From Ditylenchus dipsaci (taxonomy: Eukaryota > Nematoda > Chromadorea > Rhabditida > Anguinidae): a DNA stretch of 64,000 nucleotides. Every line of letters starts with the position of its first letter. Within the stretch, counting starts at the first letter, position 1. The stretch lies in contig SADC01000451.1 of assembly GCA_004194705.1 (NCBI GenBank), forward strand, positions 29,454 through 93,453, written 5' to 3'. Shown piece by piece: positions 34,030 to 42,913 of the stretch. A program made the position numbers and the translations under genes. Below the pieces are notes generated by a model. The model did not search any database, was not told the DNA's origin, and worked only from the letters and a program-made list of their open reading frames with translations.

Positions 34030-35009
34030 ATGGTTGTCCCGAAAGCCAAATCATCTGGTAAGGGTGCTGCAAAGCCTGTCGCTGCCGTCGCTAAGCCTGC
34101 TGAACCTAAAGCTGCTGGCGCACAGCCTATTGACGGGAAAGCTGCCGCGAAGAAGACTGCTAAGCCCGCTGCCAAGTCTGTCGCCCAGCCTGCTGAAGCT
34201 AAGCCAGCTGCTCCGAAACCTGCCGAAGTGAAGCCAGCTGAAGCAAAGCCTGTTGCCACCAAGCCAGCCGCTGTGAAATCTGCTGCCAAGAAGGTTAAGC
34301 CAAAGCCCAAAACTGCTACGAAGCAAATCGTCAAGAAGACTACTGCTAGTGCCGCCGGCAAAAAGAAGAAGAAGCAAGTGCTCCAGTTCCACATCGAGTG
34401 CAAGAACCCAGTGGAGGATGGCATTTTGAAGACCAACAGCTTTGTATGTTTTTTCGGTCAAAAATGTTGCAAATTTGGCTGGGTTCGGTGCATACATCTT
34501 TGCCCTAAAAGATTTTTTTTCTTGTACTAGCAGTATGCAACCAAGAGTCAATTTGGAACATTTTAATTTTGACTGCCTTTTGATTGCAATTTCAATAATG
34601 GCCTTAGAGTTAAGGCTAGTGTGTTGATTAAGTGTTTTTGAACGGGCATAGGTTATCTTCCCTAACTAGTCCCGTTTTAGGAAACATTTCTCAACGAGCA
34701 CATCAAAGTGGGTGGCAAGACGAAGCAGCTGGCAGCCAATGGAGTGCAAGTGGAAGCTACAAAAACCAAGATCACCATCACTTCTGACAATGCCTTCTCT
34801 AAGCGCTATCTCAAGGTGGGAACTTCTTTCTATGTTGATATTTTCGCCATTCACCGAATCTTTATTTTTAGTATCTGACGAAGAAGTATTTGAAGAGCAA
34901 CAGTCTTCGCGATTGGCTCCGAGTTGTTGCAAGCGCTAAGGACACCTATGAATTGCGCTACTTCCAGATCAATCAGGAGGACGAGGAAGACAGTGACAAT
35001 GAGGCCTAG
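34030..35009 (+). CDS. RpL22: ribosomal protein eL22 (RpL22)
   Basis: Component of the large ribosomal subunit. Three exons: 34030-34443, 34681-34815, 34872-35009; 228 residues in all, with clean phase-0 junctions. The first 110 or so residues are an Ala/Lys/Pro-rich extension ([18 protein letters not shown] and similar), unlike the short vertebrate form but known from insects. The conserved part follows: [76 protein letters not shown] and an acidic tail. Codon use is GC-richer than the surroundings, as expected of a highly expressed gene. Intact. Transcribed toward FAM76. Confidence 0.97.
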
Positions 35010-35055
35010 GCCCAAAGAAAAAGAGTGTCATACTTTGCCTTCTGTTGTTATCCGA

Positions 35056-35061
35056 AATAAA
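35056..35061 (+). terminator. RpL22 polyadenylation signal AATAAA
   Basis: Canonical AATAAA 47 nt after the TAG stop codon, followed by a T-rich stretch. Confidence 0.7.
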
Positions 35062-35298
35062 TTGTTGAGTTAAGCTTCTTTATTTAATCATTGCTTATTA
35101 TAAAGTACGATGTTAAATTTCGTGAACCAATTGGAATTCATTAGTACTTACACATCGAAATACCATATTTAAGGGATAAATTACTGAGAATCTTGGGCTA
35201 GAGAATGGCTTGTTGAAATGAGTTCTTTTGGCCTTTCTGGAGTTGGATAATCTACAAATTTTGATATGTTTTCTGATTTGACAACCCAAATTAAAAAA

Positions 35299-36905
35299 GA
35301 TCTTTTCTGTAATATTGCGGAAGACGTTGTTACCGTAATTTTTAGGCAAAAAATTTTCTTCCGGTTCATTGTGTTCTCTGGTTCATTCTGAACATTTTTA
35401 AAGTTTTTCGACCAATATTTACATTGAAAATTTTTGAATGGGTACGTTTTTTTTTAATCCTGTGCTGGAAATCCTTAAAGAGTGAGTATTGTTGTCAACC
35501 AAGTGTTGGCAAATATTTTATTATAAGTTACACACAATTTGACTTAGAATGAACAGCTTTTTCAAGCTAAGAAAAAAATTCTGCAAATGATAGTAAGAAA
35601 TAAATATATGGGTTTCTAAACAGGAAAAAAGGTTTCTCAAACATTTTTTCTTCTAAAAAGACCTCTACACAACAGATAAACGGGACCTCGATTTTTTTTT
35701 GTTTTATTTGAAGGAACATTTAATCATACGTCGAAAAGTGTGAAAATTTTTGAAAAAAAAACTGATCCTCCTGGGACTGGTGTCCAAATGAACTTGAGTG
35801 GTGGCTGTGAAATTTTAATTTTTTGAAAAAGTTTTTCAAGAAAATTAAGTTTTTATTCCAATTCTAACGCTATATTCGCGCTTAGCGTGGTCGATTTACG
35901 CGTGAAAGTGTAATCAGAAAAAATAAATGAGGTCATTGAAAATTTGAGTTTTTGCCTTGTTCCTCCCTGTGGTTTAAGAAACAAGTAGATAAGAGGAAAA
36001 CAAGGCAAAAACTCAAATTTTCGATGACCTCATTTATTTATTCTGATTACACTTTCACACGTAAATCGACCACGCTCAGCGCGAACCTGGTGTTATAATT
36101 GTGATTTTGTCAATAAAAACTTTATTTCATTGAAAAACTTTTGAAAAAATCAAAATTGCACAGCCACGACTCAACTTCATTTGGCCATCAGTTCCAGGAG
36201 AATCATTTTTTTTAAATTTACACTATTCGATAAAAAATTAAAGACGCTACTCGGTAATACCCCACCCTCTCCAAAAAAGCTACTCGGGAATACACCAATC
36301 ACCCCCCCCCCCCCAAAAATCAAGATTTTTAGGAGTGGTCAAAACACATTTTTAAGCAAAAATTTCGCCATAAAAGGTCCAGAAAATCAATTTAAAAGGG
36401 ATTATGGGCTGTATTGGGAGGGGAAGGGAATAATACAGGGGCCACTTTTTTTAAGCTGCTTTACCATGTTTTTCAACTCGGGCCGTGGCAAAAATAGACT
36501 GTATATGCATTTTATGATCAAGTGTACTTCTCGGAATCACGTCTAAGGTAAGTGCGTGCGCGCATCTCTAACTCTCAAGCCCCCTGCGCCTCCTTCGGGG
36601 CGCAGGGGGGTGGGGTATTCCCGAGTAGCTTTTTTGGGGAGGGGGGTATAACCGAGTAGCGCCAAATTAAATGTTCCTTTACATGAAACAAAAAAATTTC
36701 GAGGGCCCGTTTATTTGTTGTGTAGAGATCTTCTCAGGGGGAAAATGTTTGAGAAACCTTTTTTTCCTGATTAGAGGCCTATATATTTTACTTTTTACTA
36801 TCATTTGACGATTCAGATAACATAATGAATCGGAAGAAAATTTTGCCAAAAATTTACGGTAACAAGGTTTCTTATTGACTTCTCCAAAATTACAGAAAAC
36901 ATCTT
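35299..36905. mobile_element. 1.6-kb foldback between RpL22 and FAM76
   Basis: TTTTCTGTAATATTGCGGAA with GTTGTTACCGTAATTTTTAGG on the left is mirrored at 36845-36905 by CCAAAAATTTACGGTAACAA and CCAAAATTACAGAAAACATC. Inner arms repeat the match at 35900-35935 and 36000-36085 (GCAAAAACTCAAATTTTCGA; CGATTTACG). Contains a nested element at 36243-36663. The right arm abuts the last recognised FAM76 exon. Confidence 0.65.
36243..36663. mobile_element. nested element with GRCGCTACTCGG ends, 8-bp TSD
   Basis: Starts GACGCTACTCGGTAATACCC and ends GGGGTATAACCGAGTAGCGCC, flanked by AAATTAAA at 36235-36242 and 36664-36671. Subterminal copies of GCTACTCGGGAATACACC / GTATTCCCGAGTAGC double the end motif. 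The centre shares GCGCATCTCTAACTCTCAAG with 20778-20797; a related end lies near 49950-50000. Confidence 0.75.
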
Positions 36906-36921
36906 TAAATACTTTTCTCAC

Positions 36922-39720
36922 CTGTTTGCTAAGTATCTTTACTTGTTCTCGTAGTGGCTCCGTCATTTCAGTATTTTGTTTTTGCAGCTGGCTTACTTTG
37001 ATTCTGTGGTCTTTCCCAAGACGGAGAAGCTCTGCGTTGAGCTGTGCTATCTGAAAAATTAGGTAACGGTTATTGGTTGCTGTATCCGGCCCTTTTTTAA
37101 TTAGCATCCTTAGAAGCTTCTGCTGAAGGGGCAGCTTGTGTTACAGGAAATACGGTAATTAGTTCAATAGATTTTGGCTGTTGCTTTACCTTTTGGTCCT
37201 TTTCCTGCATAATCTTCTCCTTCATCCCAACGCACCTGCTCAACTCGAGTATTTGGTCTTTTAGTTGCTGGACTGTCAAAATGTGTTCAGCATACATATT
37301 TGTTTCTATATTTTCCACACTCTCTCGACTCTTCTTTGTTGATGTTGAAGAATGATGCGATTCAGGGTTAGGTCTTTTCAAGAAGCTTGTTTCTGATCCA
37401 CTAGGCATTTTCGAACTATTAACCTTTGAAACGGAATCTTGCTGGAAGCAGAGTCGGCAGAGAATATGTTTATCCTAAAAAATGAGGCACAGGTAACGAA
37501 CAAGCACCCCAAAAAAATCAATAGGGGGGACCAAGGCAAAAAAAATTTAAAAAATAAAAACAATCAACAGGGGGACCAAGGCAACTTTTTTTTTTGCCTT
37601 GGTCCCCCTATTGATTTTTTTGGGGTGCTTGTTCTTTACTCGAGTGGGGTGCTTGTTCTTAACCTTGGCCAAAAATGATAACTAAGGTTGTTGATAGTAG
37701 TTTTTCAGTCGAATCTCTACACATGAGTTATATTTTTTGATCATAAGGAAGGTTCTTAAACGCATTTGTACTAGATCTGTCAAATCAGTTGAATTTTCTG
37801 GAAGTTTGTTTGGTAATACCCGTGATTTGGGCCTTGCCTATTTAGATGCCATTCACAGACCATGACCAAAATTACAGGAAGAACCAAGCCAAAATCGTGG
37901 TTTCATTGTAGCGTTCAGCGTAACGTTTGTAAGGGAGGCAGATAGCAGAGAAATAAAAAACAGGCCTGGGGCGACCCAATAGCTCAAATGGTTAGAGCGC
38001 CGACTTGCAAGGAGGATATCGTGGGATCGCACTTTTTCCCAAGCCTGTACAAAAGGCGTACGCGGCCACTGGCGTACGTTTACTCGTTTACACCAGGGCT
38101 CTCATTTGTCTTTTACTTTAAGATTTTCCTTAAAAAGAACCATACTTGTTGATGACAATGAGAATTTGGCAAATTCAAATGCGCGCGGGACACTTTTTTG
38201 TTTGAATTATGTATTGTTTTATAATTTCGGAGTATCCTTTAAATGGGACTTTAAATTTTTTAGAAATTTTAAGATCTTACGACAGAAATATCGGCGCTAC
38301 TGTAAATAAATCACCACCACCCCCCCCCCTAATGATTTAGGTTAGGCCCGTACATGCCGGCACGTTCGAAAAAATTGTCGCCGGGCGCCGACCCGGGCGC
38401 CGGGCCTTTCAAAAATCGGTGCCGGATCGGCGTTGGCGCCCCTTGAAAATTTGCGCTGGCGCCCCAAATAAGGCGGCGCCGGGTTTATGATATGTGTTTA
38501 ACTTAAAATTTTTTGTTTTATTGCTATCACGATATGAAAAAAAAAATACTAAAAAAGCTCTAAAGCTCCAACAAAATATTTAAAAAATGGAGCACTGCGG
38601 TGGTTTCTCGAAGCTATGCGCCGGCGCCGCTACAAATAGGGCGCCGGGCGCCGGCGCCTGTATGAAAAGGGCGCCGGCGCCCCAAAGTAACGAAATCTTG
38701 CCTGGCGCCCGTGCAGGTATGGGCCCGTAGGCTTTTCAACTTGCTTTCTAACAAAATAAGGCCTAGAATTTTATTTCAGGTGTAGTTTGTTAGAAACCAA
38801 GTTGAAAAATCCGTAAAGGAGTTTAATGATTAGGAAAAAATTTAGAATTCCCGGGACAAATTTAAACAGGTGATCATACCCCTTTAATGAGATATCTGTA
38901 CCATATTTTAACTAATAATCCTCATGGGGGGTTTTTCAAAGCCACCAACCTTCACCGGAAGTTGAGAAAATTCAATTAATTAATTTTCATGTGCTTAACA
39001 AAGATCTAATAAGTGAGATCCGTATATCTCATGGTAGTTAACAAATGCAGCAAAGATCCATTCAAAAAATGTTCGCTCTGGGCTGAGATATAGGTCCTTA
39101 AAGTCGAGAGCGGAATTTTTAGAATAAATACGGCATTGCATTTACAAAATAAACTTCACTCTCAGCTAGGACTCTCAGCTCAAAATTCTGAATTAAAGGA
39201 CATTTTTTATAAAATAAAGGAATTTGGTACAAAAGTGCCATTTTATTCAGTGCTTATTGGGCTCTGAATACTGAAATTTTTATTGTAAGATCTTAAAATT
39301 TCTAAAAATTTTGAAATCCCATATAAAGGAAAATTTTTTAAAAGAGGACAAATGAGAGCCGTGATGTGAACGTTACGGTGAAATACCACATTCATAAACA
39401 AGTTCCAGCTAACCTTCAATGACGGGTGTTTTGGGAATGCACACCTGAGTTTGCACTTGCTACAAGCCACAGGCAAACCATGTTTTCTCTCGGAGTAGCT
39501 GCAATGAACGCATTTTTGGTCGAGGAAAGCTGCTGGTAACTGGCAATATTTGCAGATTGTGGGCTTAATCATCATCATCATCACTACCCTATTTTAGGTG
39601 AAATAAAAAGTTACTCAATACCTTTCCGTACTTTTGCCCATTCTTTATACACTTTTCACAAGCAACACTAGCAGAATTGAGAGCCAAGTCCTTACGGCAA
39701 TGACAACATGTTTTCATCAT
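36922..39720 (-). CDS. FAM76: FAM76 family protein
   Basis: Poorly understood conserved animal nuclear protein with paired Cys motifs and a C-terminal coiled coil. Exons: 39622-39720 (TCCHCRKDLALNSASVACEK), 39414-39563 (CKYCQLPAAFLDQKCVHCSY, then ACSKCKLRCAFPK), 37190-37474 (DKHILCRLCFQQDSVSKVNS to QEKDQK), 36922-37050 (IAQLNAELLRLGKDHRIKVS to ILSKQ). All junctions are phase 0 and no frameshift is seen. The order CxxC, CxxC, CxxC, CxxC, Ser-rich linker, coiled coil equals the family. The first CxxC pair of vertebrate FAM76 was not found; an in-frame stop precedes ATG 39720. After 36922 the frame stays open into the palindrome down to 36679, so the true C-terminus is unclear. Intron 2 (1.9 kb) holds three repeats. 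Confidence 0.88.
37972..38041 (+). ncRNA. tRNA-like sequence (Ala-TGC-like SINE head)
   Basis: GCGACCCAATAGCTCAAATG then GTTAGAGCGCCGACTTGCAA gives a good D-arm/A-box and an anticodon-loop-like CTTGCAA; the T-arm is decayed (GTGGGATCGCAC). Looks like a tRNA-derived SINE or dead tRNA copy in FAM76 intron 2. Confidence 0.5.
38098..39356. repeat. inverted pair of an older element in FAM76 intron 2
   Basis: GGCTCTCATTTGTCTTTTAC near 38098 is mirrored by AAAAGAGGACAAATGAGAGC near 39339, and inner blocks (AAATTTTTTAGAAATTTTAA) also pair. A GGCGCC hAT element (38353-38721) has inserted inside. Confidence 0.55.
38353..38721. mobile_element. hAT element with GGCGCC arrays, copy 2
   Basis: Starts CATGCCGGCACG, ends CGTGCAGGTATG, flanked by the 8-bp repeat GGCCCGTA at 38345-38352 and 38722-38729. 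Short GGCGCC/CCGGGC arrays at both sides and an AT-rich centre, as in the larger copy at 14111-14847. Confidence 0.82.
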
Positions 39721-40595
39721 TGTTTATCAAATATGTACTGGTGGAGTATGCCTCCAAAATCAATAAGGTGAAGTAGAGGTAATAAATCTTTAAAAAATGA
39801 AGCTTTTCTTTAGAGTCAAACCTGGCTGAAAAGGTTCTTGGCTGCTCGCCAGCAATCAAAAAGAACCGGGAATCCAAATGTCGTTTTTGTGAAAAAAGTT
39901 TATGTTCCAGCAGGCAACCCGAAATTTATAATTTTTTGACAAGATCTTTCAGTAATAAACAATTCCTTTGAAAAGGTGGACTTATCACGTCCCGTCAAAA
40001 TTTGAATTTCATAGCACTTTAAACCCAACAGAATGCCAAGATTTTCATGTACTTTTCAATAGATATGTGGATTTGCGTTTACCCAATACCAATATTTTTT
40101 GGACCTCTCTAGACCCAATAGCAATATTTCAAAGTTGTGGACTCCAATATATTGCCCAATACCAATATTTTTCAAAAGTCTATTTGTTCACCAAAACATT
40201 TAAAAGAAGTCCTAATTCATTCTAATCTCAATTTAAAACACACTGGAAATGATTTTTTGGTCTAAAGAAACGGAAATTGATCCGTTTCGGTTTTTATTAG
40301 GGCCTCAAAATCGAAATAAAAATGTGCTTAGAAATCACAATCTTTAATCTCAAGTTTGTACGAATTAAATTTTGGACGAGCTGAATTTCGGACTAATTAA
40401 CGTTGACCGAACTTGTTTTTGTACGAAATGTCATTGCACCAGCTGTCGCATGTGAGAAAAATAACTTGAAACAAATCTTGTTATGGTGTTGCAAAATTGT
40501 GGAACAGAAAACTCAATTTTGTCAAAAAAATCAATTTTAAGTCAGAACTTCTAAAGCTAGTTTCATGTTCATGAAAAAAATTTGGGTTTAGGAAC
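39721..40595. other. no gene recognised
   Basis: Upstream side of FAM76. An open frame at 39692-39877 (minus) gives KLFSQKRHLDSRFFLIAGEQ, which could be an upstream exon but does not resemble the family N-terminus. Near 40060-40170 a CCAATACCAATATTT motif is repeated, echoed at 41810-41920. Confidence 0.35.
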
Positions 40596-41397
40596 CAGTG
40601 TTGGGGTTCTTCAAATTTCTCGTCCTCGTACTTCGTACCAAAAATTTTCGGGACTCGTACTTCGTACTCGTACCAACTTTTTCAAATCGCTCGTACTCTT
40701 CTTCGTCCTCGTCTTTTTCTCGTCCTTTGTGTTTTCACTCGTTTTTCGCTCGTACTTCATACTTAAAAGCCAAAAAGTAAGTTTTTATTTTAAAAAATAT
40801 ATTTTGTTGTTAAATTATAACAGAACCTGATTTCCTCAAAGTAATTTCAAGATTTGACTTTTCATTAATAAACTACAAAATAGGTACATTGCAATTTTTC
40901 TTGCCTATTGTGAAGTGAGATCTCTAAAAAGACAAGGTATCAAATTTCTGGCTTGGCTTGGCAACTATATGTCACTGATAAAACAGGGGATCCTCTTTTT
41001 TTAGAACGACGATAACAAGAATCAACGCATTGTTTGATGATCATCTTAAGTAACTAGTCAAAAAGCTAGCAAATAGAAAAAAAAGCAAATGCTTGATTAA
41101 GAAAATCGAAACGGTAGCTTAAAAAATTTGTTCGAATATTCGGATTGTTCGTAAAAATAAACTTTTCGGTGAAAAAAAACAGATTTGAATTAAGAAAGTT
41201 CGAGCAAGGACGAGTCGTCTTGACCCTTCGTCTTCCGTCCTCGTCCTTGCCCTTTGTCCACATCCTCGTCCTCGTGCTTGTAACTTTTTGAGCCTCGTAC
41301 TTCGTCTTCGTACCTCGTTTTCGGAGCTGCTCGTAATCGTCCTCGTAATCGTAGTACGAGGACGAGGATGAAAGACGAGGACGAGTTCTCAACACTG
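40596..41397. mobile_element. hAT-like foldback with TCGTCCTCGTAC arms, 802 bp
   Basis: CAGTGTTGGGGTTCTTC at the left and GAACGAGTTCTCAACACTG-type sequence at the right. Both arms are simple arrays of TCGTCCTCGTACTTCG. Flanks TTAGGAAC and ATGGGAAC match at 6 of 8 bases, an imperfect hAT-length duplication. Confidence 0.65.
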
Positions 41398-41437
41398 ATG
41401 GGAACGTCTTTTCGTTAAGTTTTTTCTTTTAAATAAT

Positions 41438-41687
41438 TTATTCCTCTAATAAGGCCCCATGGGGCCTTACTTTTCAAACACCCAAAAATCAAAAAATTTG
41501 CGGTCGAACTCAAGATTTTCGGGTGATCAACCAAAATCCAAAAAGCGGAATCGATAGAGCTCGTGGGAGTTAAGAAAACGCAATAAACAGATGTACAAAA
41601 TATTTTTTCTGGTCTGAGATATAGGTCGTCAAAGTTGAGGGTGGGCCTTATTAGAGCATGGGGCCTTATTAGAGGAAATACGGTAAG
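41438..41687. repeat. palindromic MITE with TTCCTCTAATAAGGCCCC ends
   Basis: TATTCCTCTAATAAGGCCCC at the left is mirrored by GGGGCCTTATTAGAGGAAAT with ACGGTA at the right. The rest of 41688-42410 shows no gene. Confidence 0.65.
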
Positions 41688-42435
41688 ACAATTTAAGTAA
41701 ATCAGTAAAAAATAATAAATAAAATTTGTCTAATGTCATCCATAAGGCAAAAAATGAGGAAATATGAGTAAAAATTTAAAATTTCTATTGGGAAAAATTC
41801 ATTATTTAGCGCCCAATATCTTGTCAGAACCCAATACCAAAACCAATATTTTCGAAGCAAACCAATATCCCAATACCAATATTAACGACTTTATTTTACC
41901 CAATACCCCAATATTGATTGTCCCATCTCTACTTTTCAAACATTTTTGGCGCAATTTGAGTTTTTTTCACTTTTTTGGTATGGATTTACTTATTTTTTAA
42001 TTCATATACATAAAAGTAGGCAAAATGAATAATAACACAGGGTTCTACTTTTCTTGAGTTAATATGTGCTAACGCGTATAAACTTGACCACGCTAACAGT
42101 TTAAATAGACGTCAAAAAGGGTTGAAAAGAACAGTCAATTTTGGGCACCTGTGATTGTATGCCAAACTTTGTTGCCGTTTAACTTTTTTTGGATGAGAAA
42201 CGGACCCCAGGTTTATAATTGAAAATTACTTAGGATGAAAAATGCTACAACCCTGTCGGAAAAGAACTGATACCCCGGAAAATCATTATTCAGCTCTTAT
42301 TTGAAATTGGCTCATAATTACAAAACCAGCTTCTTAAATCAGCTATGCTCTACAATATAGCATCGTCATGATTTTATAAAATCAGGTTCATAGGTTCATT
42401 TGAAAGGAAGTCGAATCCTCATCCAGAAAACCAAA

Positions 42436-42880
42436 ACCCCTACTTGGCGAACTCAATTTTATTGGTAACGTGTCAAAAATGGGCATATCTGAATTTTGCA
42501 GCAAAAAATTTTTATTTGCTTTTTTCTCTAAAAATTTTTTCTATTTTTGAAGGTGATAACACTATTATGTAGGCCCGCAATTCTAGTTTCTAGCAAAGTA
42601 TAGATCAGTGGAAGATCTCTGCAAAATGTATCTAAAAAATGCAAAAGTATGAAGCAAATAAAAAAATTGGTTTTTACCTTTTTGTTATAAATTTTCTATA
42701 GATCTTCCACTGATCTATACCTTGCTAGAAACTAGAATCGCGGGGCTACATGATAGTGTTATTACCTCAAAAAATGGCAAAAAAAAATCTAATAGAAAAA
42801 GGCAAAACAAAAATTTGCTGCAAAATCAAGATATTTTGCTGCAAAATTCAGGTATGCCCGTTAAAAATCACACAAATTTG
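42436..42880. repeat. foldback downstream of the K2P gene
   Basis: ATGGGCATATCTGAATTTTG with CAGCAAA is mirrored by TTTGCTGCAAAATTCAGGTA; the innermost arms are ATAGATCAGTGGAAGATCT and its complement. It ends about 35 nt from the K2P stop codon and may form part of the 3' UTR. Confidence 0.75.
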
Positions 42881-42913
42881 ACACTATGCGATATTTCTCA
42901 TTTACTTTTGGCT

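Noticed and set aside
34010..34551. Antisense and alternative-frame ORFs over the first RpL22 exon
   Set aside because: Products of the GC-rich Ala/Lys/Pro codons; the sense frame is clearly the L22 gene.
37972..38041. Calling a functional tRNA-Ala
   Set aside because: The T-arm and acceptor stem do not pair properly by eye, so it is kept only as a tRNA-like repeat.
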